From CAVPKN01 sp964588495 (GTDB lineage Bacteria > Chlamydiota > Chlamydiia > Chlamydiales > JAAKFR01): a stretch of 64,000 nt of DNA. The translations under genes and the position numbers were made by a program. Of the stretch, positions 7,023 to 16,756 are shown piece by piece (the stretch's first letter is position 1; each line of letters begins with the position of its first letter). The notes under the pieces were generated by a model that ran no database searches, was not told the DNA's origin, and saw only the letters and a program-made list of their open reading frames with translations. The DNA is taken from the NCBI GenBank assembly GCA_964588495.1, contig CAZPPS010000003.1:67371-131370 (forward strand), read 5' to 3'.

Positions 7023-8747
7023 TCACATTCTTTCAACGGTTTGAAGGCCCAAAATGTGGAGACCTGTTTGCATGGTACGAGCAACAGCTTCGCAAAGAAG
7101 AAGACGCCTGTTTTGCTCCTTGACCCCTTCAACGCGGCAGTCGCGGAAGAAGGCATTGAACTTCTGCGCGAGGTTATAGAGGTAATCGGTTAAATAATGG
7201 GGCATCAAGTCATTTTCCATCGCTTTGAGATTTTCGGCAAAGCGGCAAAGATGGAGGCCCAAACTAATTTCTGAGGGGTGCTCCAGGAGCACTTTTTCCT
7301 CTTGAATAATCTTGTCGATATTTACATTGCCAATTTTGCGTTTGATCCCATTGACCCGGACATAGGAATAGAGGATAAAAGCGGCTGTATTTCCTTCAAA
7401 ACGGAGCATTCTTTCATAACTAAAGACATAATCGCTGATCCGGTTACAGGAAAGATCGGCATATTTAACGGCATCGATTCCCAAAATGTGGGCGAGCGTA
7501 TCCACTTCTTCAGGGCTCATATCATGCTCGCGGTCTGCCAGGATTTTTTTGGCCTCCTCGATGGCTGCTGTTAGCAGATCCATCAGCTTTTCAGTTTCTC
7601 CCGAACGGGTACGGAATTTTTTTCCATCAGAGCCCAAAACCACTCCGAAAGGGACATGGTCGAAGCGCACCTTTGCAGGATCCAAGTATCCTGCCTGTTC
7701 GGCTGTTTTGCGCACCAAATCAAAATGGAGGCTCTGGCCAGCATCTGTGACCACAATAATTCGTTCAGCTTTTTCCTCTTCAATGCGGTGGAGCATCGCT
7801 GCCATATCTGTGGTGTCGTAGTTGTAGCCTCCATCAGATTTCTGAACCATCAGCGGAATTCTAATCCCCTCGTGGAAGACACATTTTGCCCCATCAGATA
7901 CTGTGATGAGCCCCTTTTTTTCAAGATCGGCAACAACTACTGGCAATTGGAGGTTGTAAAAAGACTCTCCCCGCTCCTTAACCTTGACATCCAAAAGATC
8001 ATAAACTTCCTGAAAAGCCTTCCTGGAGATATCACAGATGATTTCCCACGCCTGAAGGGCCTCTTTGTCCCCTCCTTGAAGGGCTACAACAGAAAGACGG
8101 GCCCTTGTTTTGAACTCTGAGTCATCATCAAACCGTTTTTTAGATTCCCGATACCAATGCATCAAAGTCGGGAGATCGGTCTCTTTTTTACCTGCAAGAA
8201 CATCTGGAACCTCTTCTTTCATATAGGCTATGAGCATCCCAAAAGCTGTTCCCCAATCCCCTACGTGATTTAAACGGATCACGTCGTGCCCTAAAAATTC
8301 CAGAAGACGAGCAATCGAATCGCCGATAATTGTGGAGCGCAAATGCCCCACATGCATCTCTTTGGCAATATTGGGAGAAGAAAATTCGACAATCACACGC
8401 TCTTTTTTCTCAGGAAGAATGCCCAAATGATCATCCAAGAGCATTTCATTGACCTTTGTGGATAAAAAATCTCTTGAGATTACTAGATTAATGAAACCAG
8501 GTCCTGCAATTTCAACTGCCTCAAAAACCCCTTCAGGGATCTTTTCCACAATTTCCGCCGCGATCTCTTGAGGCTTTTTTTTCACAGCTTTTGCAAGTTT
8601 CATGGCGCTATTGCATTGATAATGGCCAAACTTTTCCTGTGTGGCAGGCGTCACTTGCATCTGAAGCTCCTCTTTCGAAAGGCCAGGAAAGGCCTTTTGA
8701 GCAGCTTTTGTGAGTGTTTTTTCTACAAAATCGATCAATGTTTGCAT
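7023..8747 (-). CDS. argS: Arginyl-tRNA synthetase
   Basis: Charges tRNA-Arg with arginine in the cytosol. 574 residues from ATG 8747; an in-frame TTG at 8765 is less likely. N-terminal ArgRS-specific domain at about 1-110 (EKFGHYQCNSAMKLAK), class I catalytic core with the HIGH-type motif HVGH inside SPNIAKEMHVGHLRST, KMSKS-like GSDGKKFRTRSGE near residue 370, and a DALR anticodon-binding domain at the C-terminus (LYSYVRVNGI..., ending LHILGLQTVERM). Full length. Lies next to the plsC-cmk-cdsA-uppS operon, as in Chlamydia. Confidence 0.96.
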   Translation of the reverse strand: MQTLIDFVEKTLTKAAQKAFPGLSKEELQMQVTPATQEKFGHYQCNSAMKLAKAVKKKPQEIAAEIVEKIPEGVFEAVEIAGPGFINLVISRDFLSTKVNEMLLDDHLGILPEKKERVIVEFSSPNIAKEMHVGHLRSTIIGDSIARLLEFLGHDVIRLNHVGDWGTAFGMLIAYMKEEVPDVLAGKKETDLPTLMHWYRESKKRFDDDSEFKTRARLSVVALQGGDKEALQAWEIICDISRKAFQEVYDLLDVKVKERGESFYNLQLPVVVADLEKKGLITVSDGAKCVFHEGIRIPLMVQKSDGGYNYDTTDMAAMLHRIEEEKAERIIVVTDAGQSLHFDLVRKTAEQAGYLDPAKVRFDHVPFGVVLGSDGKKFRTRSGETEKLMDLLTAAIEEAKKILADREHDMSPEEVDTLAHILGIDAVKYADLSCNRISDYVFSYERMLRFEGNTAAFILYSYVRVNGIKRKIGNVNIDKIIQEEKVLLEHPSEISLGLHLCRFAENLKAMENDLMPHYLTDYLYNLAQKFNAFFRDCRVEGVKEQNRRLLLCEAVARTMQTGLHILGLQTVERM

Positions 8748-8827
8748 AACAACTAAGAGTACCAAGAAATCATCAAAACAAAAAGAACAAAGCGGTCAGT
8801 TATTACATTTTGCCACTTAAAGCTCTC

Positions 8828-8859
8828 CTGGAGGGCGGCGAAGAATCGCCGCACTCCAG
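8828..8859. repeat. GC-rich dispersed hairpin, family C copy 1
   Basis: CTGGAG/CTCCAG and CGGCGA/TCGCCG arms around an AGAA centre, just downstream of the plsC stop. The same hairpin occurs twice in opposite orientation at 57639-57669 and 57776-57806. Probably a REP-like element; it may also serve as a transcript end for plsC. Confidence 0.7.
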
Positions 8860-8864
8860 AAATG

Positions 8865-9500
8865 TTACGGCGGCGAACCTTCAGCACCCGCTAAATACCA
8901 CTCCTTAAGCTCGCAGATTTTGGACATGATTTGTCCCACAATCCGTCCTTGAGCCTCTTTCTTGTCTTCATTCTCATTTTCAACGTATTCGATGGGAGTG
9001 CCAAACACGCACGCTGTTTTACCATAAAGTTTGGGGAATTTTCTTTTGTTGTTCCAAGCTTCAAATGAACCGTGAATATAAGCTGGGATAATGCGGCATT
9101 GCGTTCTTTGCACAAGCATCCCGATGCCCAACTGGCCAGCCAACAACTCCCCACTAGGCGAGCGTCTCCCTTCGGGAAAAATTACCACTTTTTTACCGCT
9201 GCGTACAAGGGCCATCGCCATCTTCAGCGTACTCAGATTGCCCTTTCCCTGATGCACGGGGTGCGTATTGACATTCTTAAGCAACCAGCCAAAAGGTTTA
9301 AAATGAAAAAGACTTTCACGGGCCAAAAAATGGATATGATCGGGACATGATGCCCCCACGATAGGGGGATCTAAAAAAGAGCAATGATTGGATGCGATCA
9401 TGGCCCCACCAGGTTTCACATGCTCTTTTCCATATACCTTGTGATGATAAAAAAGAGTCACAAAGAACCAACACCAAAATCTACTAAATGCGTACATCAT
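8865..9500 (-). CDS. plsC: 1-acyl-sn-glycerol-3-phosphate acyltransferase PlsC
   Basis: Second acylation step of phosphatidic acid synthesis at the inner membrane. 211 residues, hydrophobic N-terminus (WCWFFVTLFYHH) as membrane anchor. Acyltransferase motif I NHCSFLDPP (HX4D) at about 39-47 and motif III FPEGRRSPSG near 110 (EGR replaces the common EGT). Its ATG overlaps the cmk stop by four bases (ATGA), so translation is coupled. Last gene of the uppS-cdsA-cmk-plsC operon, the same order as CT450-CT453 in C. trachomatis. Confidence 0.93.
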   Translation of the reverse strand: MMYAFSRFWCWFFVTLFYHHKVYGKEHVKPGGAMIASNHCSFLDPPIVGASCPDHIHFLARESLFHFKPFGWLLKNVNTHPVHQGKGNLSTLKMAMALVRSGKKVVIFPEGRRSPSGELLAGQLGIGMLVQRTQCRIIPAYIHGSFEAWNNKRKFPKLYGKTACVFGTPIEYVENENEDKKEAQGRIVGQIMSKICELKEWYLAGAEGSPP

Positions 9501-10159
9501 CGTTTGTTTTTAGGGATGAAGGATAATATTTGTTCAATGACTTGCTCGATTGTCATATCTGACGTGTCAATCAGCTGCGCATCTTCTGCCTGTTTCAAAG
9601 GGGAAATTTCTCGTGTAGAATCAAAATGATCGCGCTCTAAAAGCTCTTTCAAAACCTCATCATGAGTCGACGGCATTTTTTTATCTTTGAATTCCAAATA
9701 TCTACGCTCTGCCCTAACAGCTGGCCTTGCAGTTAAAAAGATTTTTAAATCAGCTTTGGGAAAGACTACAGTTCCCATATCACGCCCTTCAAAAACTGCA
9801 TTTTTCCCTTTGCCAAACTCTTGTTGGAGGGCTACAAGGGATTTTCTAATTTCAGGATGGGCAGAAACCTCAGAAACTTTTTGCGTGACATTGGGGGTTC
9901 GGATAAAGTCGGTAACATCTGCATCTCCAACAAAATAACGTTTCTCACTTGCCTGATCTTTGATATCAAAACGGAACCCTGCCAGAAAGGTTTTGAGCCC
10001 ATTTGGGTTCTTCAAATCGATGTTTTCGTTGAGAATTTGCCAAGTAAGAGCGCGGTACATCGCCCCCGTGTCGAAGTAACGGAAATTCAGCTTTTCAGCT
10101 ACACGCCGTGCAATGGTTGTCTTTCCAGTCCCTGCAGGACCATCAATAGTTACGATCAT
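9497..10159 (-). CDS. cmk: Cytidylate kinase
   Basis: Phosphorylates CMP/dCMP; recycles the CMP released by phospholipid synthesis, which fits its place between cdsA and plsC. 220 residues, full length. P-loop GPAGTGKTT at 7-15, NMP-binding segment FDTGAMYRALTW, and GRDMGTVVFPKADLKIFLTA (about 126-145). It overlaps plsC by four bases and follows cdsA by 21 bases. Confidence 0.95.
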   Translation of the reverse strand: MIVTIDGPAGTGKTTIARRVAEKLNFRYFDTGAMYRALTWQILNENIDLKNPNGLKTFLAGFRFDIKDQASEKRYFVGDADVTDFIRTPNVTQKVSEVSAHPEIRKSLVALQQEFGKGKNAVFEGRDMGTVVFPKADLKIFLTARPAVRAERRYLEFKDKKMPSTHDEVLKELLERDHFDSTREISPLKQAEDAQLIDTSDMTIEQVIEQILSFIPKNKR

Positions 10160-10180
10160 GAACCTATCTCACTAATCGCA

Positions 10181-11083
10181 TTAAGTATACACGACTCTTA
10201 AGAATATGTACACAACAGGCGAGGTAAAAAGAAGGGAATCGATCATATCGAGAATGCCCCCAACCCCCGGAATTTTATTGCTGTCTTTGACTCCAGCATC
10301 CCGTTTTAAAAAAGATTCTGCCAAGTCCCCGATCTGCCCTAGAATGCCAATTAAAGCCCCCAGCCAAAGAGATTGGAAATAGGAAAATTTGGCAAAAGTA
10401 TGCCCCCATTTTTTTCCAAGAAAGCAGATCAGCAGACTGATCAGCATCGAGAAAAAAAGACCTCCTAAGGCGCCTTCGAGGGTTTTATTGGGGCTTAGTT
10501 TCAAGGCAAGTTTCCGTTTACCAAACTGAGAGCCTACAAAGTAGCCTCCCACATCGGCGCTTTTGGTCACAGCGATTAAATAAATAATCCACCAGCTACC
10601 CTGAAGATCTGGATCGATCGTTCCTTCAAATGTAAAAAAATACATAATGCGGACAACGAGTCCTAAAGGGACGCCAATATAGACAATTCCTAAAAAAGTA
10701 GTAGCGATGTTGGTGATGGGAGGCTGGCCTACGATTGCAAAATAGACAAAGCAGCCAAAAAAAGCGACCGCAAGAATGATTTCAGGAGCTTGGGCCCAAA
10801 ATGAAGGAAAAAAAGCGTGAGGCCCTTGTGTTTTCAAAAAGACGGCAAACACATAGACAATCACAGCGATCATACTTAATCGCACTGCAGGAACAAGTCC
10901 CTTGTTTTTGACAAGCTGGCAATACTCCCAGACAGCAGTTGCTGCAATTCCTGCGACAAAAGCGGTAAAAATCCAACGTACCGGCCTGATTTCTGCAAGA
11001 AAAATAAAAAAAGCAATGAGAACGGCCCCAAAGCCGTTGATAAGTGTGCGTACACCTAGATCTTTAATTTTTGATCGCTTCAT
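10181..11083 (-). CDS. cdsA: Phosphatidate cytidylyltransferase CdsA
   Basis: Makes CDP-diacylglycerol from phosphatidate and CTP, an integral inner-membrane enzyme. 300 residues from ATG 11083, whose ATGA overlap with the uppS stop decides the start; a longer in-frame start at 11158 lies deep within uppS. Around eight hydrophobic segments. The family signature is at the C-terminus: SFLKRDAGVKDSNKIPG...GGILDMIDSLL. The preceding KLSPNKTLEGALGG segment is also typical. Operon member between uppS and cmk. Confidence 0.95.
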   Translation of the reverse strand: MKRSKIKDLGVRTLINGFGAVLIAFFIFLAEIRPVRWIFTAFVAGIAATAVWEYCQLVKNKGLVPAVRLSMIAVIVYVFAVFLKTQGPHAFFPSFWAQAPEIILAVAFFGCFVYFAIVGQPPITNIATTFLGIVYIGVPLGLVVRIMYFFTFEGTIDPDLQGSWWIIYLIAVTKSADVGGYFVGSQFGKRKLALKLSPNKTLEGALGGLFFSMLISLLICFLGKKWGHTFAKFSYFQSLWLGALIGILGQIGDLAESFLKRDAGVKDSNKIPGVGGILDMIDSLLFTSPVVYIFLRVVYT

Positions 11084-11859
11084 TTCCCTATGCGTCTTTG
11101 ACGTTTTTGAAAATCTAGCACAGCTTTCAATAGATCGCGAGGAGTAAAATCGGGCCATAAGGTCTCAGTAATATAGACCTCGGCATAAGCAAGCTGCCAA
11201 AGTAAAAAATTACTCACCCTTTGCTCGCCGCTTGTCCGGATCAAAAGATCTGGATCTCCAAAGGGCGCTGTGTCCAGATGTTGGGCAACTTTTTCCTCTG
11301 TAATTTCATTTTTAGAAAGCGTGCCGCTCAATAAATCATCTGCTAGTTTTTGCATAACACGGCACATTTCACTTCTTCCCCCATAGTTGAGGGCAACAAC
11401 AAAATCAATACCGTAGCCGTTTTCTGTGGCCAAACGGGTTGTTTCAATTGTATTTTTGAGCCCATCGGAAAAAGGAGTCAAATCCCCGATCACATGAAAT
11501 CTGACACCTTGATCGATCATCGATTGCCGTTGATTTTCAAGATAGGTTTGCAAAATCAGGAGTAACGTTGCGACCTCATCGGGCGATCTGCCCCAATTTT
11601 CTGTTGAAAAGCCAAAGACAGTCAAAACTTTTATTCCAAGATCTGAAGCTGCTTCTACCATCTGGCTTAAGACGTCTGCCCCTTTCCAATGGCCATCCAA
11701 AAGATTTAAAGAGGCATCTGAAGATTGTTTTTTCATCCAACGACGATTCCCATCCATGATGATGGCGACATGGCGGGGGAGGGGATTTTCGTGCGCAATG
11801 CGGATCTCTTCATCCAAAAAATGTGTAAGCTTGGGAGTAGTGAAACAGGCTGAGGACAC
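11080..11859 (-). CDS. uppS: Isoprenyl transferase (undecaprenyl diphosphate synthase)
   Basis: Cis-prenyltransferase that builds the undecaprenyl carrier for cell-wall precursors. 259 residues. Conserved region I HVAIIMDGNRRWMKK (about 30-44), then TVFGFSTENWGRS, FVVALNYGGRSEM, and the C-terminal PDLLIRTSGEQRVSNFLLWQ with DFTPRDL. First gene of the lipid operon; upstream DNA holds a GC-hexamer repeat and then the divergent secDF gene. Confidence 0.95.
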   Translation of the reverse strand: MSSACFTTPKLTHFLDEEIRIAHENPLPRHVAIIMDGNRRWMKKQSSDASLNLLDGHWKGADVLSQMVEAASDLGIKVLTVFGFSTENWGRSPDEVATLLLILQTYLENQRQSMIDQGVRFHVIGDLTPFSDGLKNTIETTRLATENGYGIDFVVALNYGGRSEMCRVMQKLADDLLSGTLSKNEITEEKVAQHLDTAPFGDPDLLIRTSGEQRVSNFLLWQLAYAEVYITETLWPDFTPRDLLKAVLDFQKRQRRIGK

Positions 11860-11931
11860 GAAAGAGTTTTTTTGTTTTTTTTGTCTGACAAAAATATACG
11901 AAATAGGAGTTTAGGAACAGGGGATTCTCCT

Positions 11932-11968
11932 CCCGTGCCCGTCCCTGTGCCTGTGCCCGTGCCCGCCC
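11932..11968. repeat. GTGCCC-type hexamer repeat between uppS and secDF
   Basis: Degenerate tandem hexamers (CCGTGCCCGTCCCTGTGCC and on). Similar GC-rich hexamer runs occur at about 4228-4252 after murA, 18491-18510 with 18711-18740, and as the arms of the 28385-28512 inverted repeat. No partner arm is seen at this locus, so it may be half of a decayed element. Confidence 0.55.
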
Positions 11969-12010
11969 TTTCCCGATCTGGCAGGGTGTTTGAATAAAGT
12001 CCTTTGACTA

Positions 12011-12039
12011 TTGACAGAACCGTGCCGCAGTGGTATCTT
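12011..12039 (+). promoter_or_regulatory. Promoter of secDF
   Basis: Perfect TTGACA (12011-12016), 17-base spacer, TATCTT (12034-12039), 29 bases before ATG 12069. Ribosome site AAGGAT precedes the start. Confidence 0.65.
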
Positions 12040-12068
12040 ATCAGGTTTATTAAGAATAAGGATTAAAG

Positions 12069-15000
12069 ATGGAAAAGCAGAAACGGTGGCAGCTTTATAT
12101 CATACTAGCAGTTGTATTTTTGACGATTTACAACATTCTTCCAACAGTTTTTTTCTACACAAAGCCATTAAAAAAAGGTATTGATCAGCAAGAGGGACTA
12201 CAAGTTGCCAAATCAATTGCTGAAAGAGTCAACGGTCTTGAAGGCTTCACTCTTTCCTGGCTAAAGGCGCAAAGTAAAAATTTGGGCCTGAAACCTGTTT
12301 CAATCACACTTGATCCTGAAGATTCAAAACTTGCAAAAGTGACTTTCCGTACAGCAAAAGATGCTTCCATTTTTGCAAACTCCCTTTATAGAGCAGGAAA
12401 CCTTATCCCCTTTGTTCCTGCCCAGCTCAGTGCCGATCCAAGATCCTTTGAGGAAGGGGCAACTTCTGTGATTGTACAGCGTAAAATCGGTGTACACTTT
12501 AATCCCGAAGATTTGGGCTCTTATTTCCATTATATTCCTAAAATGAACTCCGATGGGGAGATCACCAAAGAATACCGCGCGCTTGTGAATGATCGCGTGC
12601 TCCAGTTAGCTCTAGGACTGGGCGGCGAGAGCAAACCTGCCCGTGTTTTGACCACAATTGCTGCCGATCAAAGCTCTGATGACGAGGTGATGCACCTGGC
12701 ACGCTCCATTGTGGAATATGAAAATGCCTTTGGAGATCAAAATCCAATCACTAAACGTTATTTTGCAAGCTTTACTCAGATTCAAAATGCCTCTCAAAGG
12801 GCCAATTTAATCCAAAAATTCAGTGCAAAATTAGAAACTCTTTCCCAAAAGAACAGCAAAGAGATCACATCTCTTAAAGAAGAGCAGTCCAAGCTGCAGA
12901 GCGAAGGAAAGTTTTTAACTCCGATGCAACAGCAGAAACTTGAAGTATTTGAGAGTCAAAAAGAGATTTTGGACGCAGCTTTCGCGATCGTCAAGCGCAA
13001 CAGCAGTGTCTTCAGCCAAGGGCTTGCCCCGCTAGATCCTGAAGTGATCTTGAAAACTTTGAATGCTGACGTGATGGGCCAGGAAAAAGTGCAAAAAATT
13101 GTCCTCGGTGATCGCAATCCGTTTGTGTCTAGCCTTGAGATCAATTGGGGAACAGAACAAATCAATCTGATCCTCCAACCCGATGTGGCAAAAATCCGGG
13201 CACGTGATTCTAAAAAAGAGTTAGAAGTCCTGCAACTTGAAAAGCTAAACCAGTTTTTGTTCAATGAAATCGCAGCCGTTTCACGCTCCTCTGATGAAAC
13301 CATTACACCTGCTCTTGATCACTTTGGGATCGCTTTGAATAAACTCACCAACAGCTCTGCTCTTCTGACTCTCGATTTTGGAGCACTGGGAGCAGCTCAA
13401 AGTAAAAATTTGAAGCACCTTTTATCCACAAGCTGGCATCCGACAGATGTGGATCTAACAGCTTCCAACTATCCGGTATACTCCTGGCAGGAATTTGAAA
13501 AATTGCCGGCGCAAGATCAAAAGCTTGGCCTTGTTATCTATGCCCCTTCTATGGAAAAAACGACAGAAGAGGGATTCCGCGGTGGTTCTTTCTACGTAAT
13601 TGCCCGGGGCTTGAATACGATTAAACAAAAGTATCAAGATCTTCCTCAAAGTCCTGAAAAAACAGCCTTTGAAAAAGATTTCCGCGCTCTTCAGGATCTT
13701 TTGCGTCAAAGCGGCTTCATAGGCTACTCTGCAGCTTCTGTAGATCTTCCTGCTAAATACCAGAATGACTACATTTTTGAGCTCGACGATTACTATTCCT
13801 ACTTGCTAGCAGCTACTCGGGAAGATTTTGTTGTCAAAGGAAGCAAAAAATTGGCTTTCCTTGAGTTTACAGATGTTCAGCAGCGTATTTTGACTCTCAA
13901 CAAAATTGAGACTCAAATGCATGAAGATCTTCTTAAATGGCGCGATGAATACCGCGCTGCGCGGGTCAATATCGATCCTAATGCCCGCTATGACGTTCCG
14001 GCCCCTACACAAAACGTGTTATGGGACAACTTTAAGCTGAGCTTTAAAAAATATTTCCGCGGCGATGAGAGAAAAATCCTAAAATGGGGTCTTGATCTTT
14101 CCGGTGGAAAAACTGTGAGAGTGGGCTTAAAAGATCAAAATGGTCAGCCGATCACAAACGAAGATGACCTTTCCCAGGCTGTCAACGAGTTGTACCGCAG
14201 AGTTAACAGACTCGGAGTCTCTGAAGTGGGTATCCGCACAGAAGGTCCTACAATTGTCCTCGATTTCCCAGGTTCTCAAGGACTCTCAGCTGCCGATCTG
14301 ATCCAGGCTTCTTCGATGCATTTCCACGTTGTCAATGAAAAGTTCAGTACCCATAACGGTGTGCTCGCAGAAGCTGTGGATGCCTTCCTCGATGAAATCT
14401 GGAACGAAGCGATCATCACAAACCGGACAGATAGCGATAGCTTAAATGAAATTGCTTGGCAACATTTGGGTGGAGATATCAAAAATCCGGGAGAATTTAA
14501 GCCTCGAAGCAGTCACGCACGCCTTCTTTACGATAATGGCTTGCGCTTTGCAGGGCCCAAATCGGCTTCCCGTTCAAGTAGCTTTGATGATACGCTCTCT
14601 GCGATCACAATCTTCCGTGGCAAAGATTATTCAGAGTGGCAGGGTCAAACCTACCCCCTCTTGATTATCTTTAGAAACTATGCCCTTGAGGGAGCTAACC
14701 TCAATGACGTACAGACCGGTTATGATCCATCTGAAGGAAATATCCTTTATTTCGGAGTCAGAGGCTCTTATGTCAACAGATCGGGTGAAAAAATCAATCC
14801 CCGTGATGATTTCTATGCGTGGACTTCCAGATTTTCTGAAGAAAAAATCGTCAACACACCGCTTGAGCCCATCACACAAGGAAGAGGCTGGAGAATGGCG
14901 GTCGTTTTAAACGGCACTGTCATTAGCTCGCCTGTCTTAAATTCACCGCTCCGTGATAATGCAAGGATCTCAGGACATTTTTCACAAAGAGAAATCAATC

Positions 15001-16625
15001 AGCTTGCAGCTGATTTAAAGGCAGGCTCTTTGAGCTTTACACCGCATATTCTCTCTGAAGAAAACATCAGCCCTGATCTTGGAAAAGAGCAGCGCACACA
15101 AGGGATTTTGGCAGCGTTTTTCGGCCTTGCACTTGTGATTGCTGCGATGTGCACTTATTACCGTTTTGGTGGTGTTGTGGCCTCGATTGCGGTTTTGTTC
15201 AACCTACTCATCATTTGGGGAGTTTTACAGAACTTAGGGGCAGCGCTCACACTTCCAAGCATTGCCGGGGTGATTTTAGCCCTTGGTATGGCAGTGGATG
15301 CGAACGTCCTTGTTTTTGAAAGAATCCGGGAAGAATTTGCGATCAGCAAGCGCCTACCCTCTGCCATCCAGGCAGGTTACAAGAAGGCTTTCAGTGCGAT
15401 TGTCGACTCTAACCTGACCACTATTTTGGCAGCCGTTATTCTTTTGAATTTTGATTCAGGGCCAATTAAAGGGCTGGCATTGACTTTGATCATCGGTATC
15501 ATTTCCTCGATGTTCACAGCTCTTTTCATGACCCGTTTCTTCTTTGCAGGATGGGTGCAGAATCCGAAAAATAAAGAACTCAAAATGCTGCGTCTTTTTA
15601 AAGAGACTCGCATCGATTTCTTGAGCAAATCAAGAGTTGCTATCACCTTATCCGTGATCTTGATCGCACTTGGAGCCTTTTTCTTCTTTAAAGGGCGTGA
15701 GACAATCTTTGGAATGGATTTCACAGGTGGTTATGCGCTGACTCTTGATCTTAAAGAAAAGCCCGGCGTGGATTATCGTCTCGCTGCGGAATCGGCTTTG
15801 GTGAAAGCAGGGGCAGCTCCGAGCGATTTCCACATTCAGGAACTGAATAGACCCAACCAATTGCGCATTCAGCTCGGCACAGGACTTGAGCAGAGCGGCA
15901 AGCCATTTTTTGGGATCGATGAAAAGCCTGCTGTGCAAAAGCCGCTCTTTGCCTACCAGGAAAATGCGCGCATTGTCTGGATTGTGGATGCATTGGCTCA
16001 AGATGGGCTCAATCTTTCAGAGGCCAGCTTGCCTCAGCTGAATTTGCATTGGACAGCGATGAGTGGACAACTCTCTGACAGAATGCGCAATGAAGCTTTC
16101 TTAGGGTTAGCCCTCGCTTTAGTCGGTATTTTGATCTACATTACCTTCCGTTTTGAGTTCAAATATGCGATTAGTGCGACAATTGGCCTTGTTCATGACA
16201 TCCTGATTACTTTAGGCGTACTTGCCATTGCCCATTTCTTCTTTGAAGGGGTCCGTATCGATTTACAAGTGATCGCTGCGTTGATGACCATTGTGGGATA
16301 CTCGTTGAATGATACGATTATTATTTTTGACCGTATCCGTGAAGATTTGCGTGTCATGCGTAAGATGTCGTTTGGAGAAATTATCAACCACGCCCTCAAT
16401 GCAACATTGAGCCGTACGGTGATGACTTCTGGGACGACGCTTCTTGTTCTTCTTGCGCTGGTATTTTTTGGAGGAAGCTCCATTTTTAGTTTTGCGTTGA
16501 TCATGACAGTTGGTATTGCGATCGGAACACTTTCCTCGCTCTACGTTGCAGCTCCCATGCTGCTCTATTTCCACAGAAGAGAAGTCTCTAAAAAAGAAGA
16601 GTCTACTTCTGCAAATACGATTTAG
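12069..16625 (+). CDS. secDF: Fused protein translocase subunit SecDF
   Basis: Proton-driven accessory of the Sec translocon that helps pull proteins into the periplasm. 1518 residues: TM1 at about 8-28, a very long periplasmic region, SecD motif KWGLDLSGGKTVRVGL near 674, five SecD TM helices at about 1018-1170 (with GMAVDANVLVFERIREE), then SecF beginning FGMDFTGGYAL near 1214 and its TM helices to about 1500 (GYSLNDTIIIFDRIRED). E. coli SecD plus SecF total about 940 residues. The extra length is a block of about 600 residues between TM1 and the SecD motif, containing a coiled coil near 255-300. Long fused SecDF proteins are known in Chlamydiae. The SecF C-terminus is short and charged. 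Confidence 0.95.
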   Translation: MEKQKRWQLYIILAVVFLTIYNILPTVFFYTKPLKKGIDQQEGLQVAKSIAERVNGLEGFTLSWLKAQSKNLGLKPVSITLDPEDSKLAKVTFRTAKDASIFANSLYRAGNLIPFVPAQLSADPRSFEEGATSVIVQRKIGVHFNPEDLGSYFHYIPKMNSDGEITKEYRALVNDRVLQLALGLGGESKPARVLTTIAADQSSDDEVMHLARSIVEYENAFGDQNPITKRYFASFTQIQNASQRANLIQKFSAKLETLSQKNSKEITSLKEEQSKLQSEGKFLTPMQQQKLEVFESQKEILDAAFAIVKRNSSVFSQGLAPLDPEVILKTLNADVMGQEKVQKIVLGDRNPFVSSLEINWGTEQINLILQPDVAKIRARDSKKELEVLQLEKLNQFLFNEIAAVSRSSDETITPALDHFGIALNKLTNSSALLTLDFGALGAAQSKNLKHLLSTSWHPTDVDLTASNYPVYSWQEFEKLPAQDQKLGLVIYAPSMEKTTEEGFRGGSFYVIARGLNTIKQKYQDLPQSPEKTAFEKDFRALQDLLRQSGFIGYSAASVDLPAKYQNDYIFELDDYYSYLLAATREDFVVKGSKKLAFLEFTDVQQRILTLNKIETQMHEDLLKWRDEYRAARVNIDPNARYDVPAPTQNVLWDNFKLSFKKYFRGDERKILKWGLDLSGGKTVRVGLKDQNGQPITNEDDLSQAVNELYRRVNRLGVSEVGIRTEGPTIVLDFPGSQGLSAADLIQASSMHFHVVNEKFSTHNGVLAEAVDAFLDEIWNEAIITNRTDSDSLNEIAWQHLGGDIKNPGEFKPRSSHARLLYDNGLRFAGPKSASRSSSFDDTLSAITIFRGKDYSEWQGQTYPLLIIFRNYALEGANLNDVQTGYDPSEGNILYFGVRGSYVNRSGEKINPRDDFYAWTSRFSEEKIVNTPLEPITQGRGWRMAVVLNGTVISSPVLNSPLRDNARISGHFSQREINQLAADLKAGSLSFTPHILSEENISPDLGKEQRTQGILAAFFGLALVIAAMCTYYRFGGVVASIAVLFNLLIIWGVLQNLGAALTLPSIAGVILALGMAVDANVLVFERIREEFAISKRLPSAIQAGYKKAFSAIVDSNLTTILAAVILLNFDSGPIKGLALTLIIGIISSMFTALFMTRFFFAGWVQNPKNKELKMLRLFKETRIDFLSKSRVAITLSVILIALGAFFFFKGRETIFGMDFTGGYALTLDLKEKPGVDYRLAAESALVKAGAAPSDFHIQELNRPNQLRIQLGTGLEQSGKPFFGIDEKPAVQKPLFAYQENARIVWIVDALAQDGLNLSEASLPQLNLHWTAMSGQLSDRMRNEAFLGLALALVGILIYITFRFEFKYAISATIGLVHDILITLGVLAIAHFFFEGVRIDLQVIAALMTIVGYSLNDTIIIFDRIREDLRVMRKMSFGEIINHALNATLSRTVMTSGTTLLVLLALVFFGGSSIFSFALIMTVGIAIGTLSSLYVAAPMLLYFHRREVSKKEESTSANTI

Positions 16626-16756
16626 ATAGCCAATACAAAAGGGTCTTGCTATGATTCAGCATTGACCCTGGGTGTTCCATCGCGTTTTTTTCATCTGATT
16701 TAATCAGCGTGAAGGGCGCGGTGGAAGCACAATTTCAATTCAAAATTTGAGTACAA

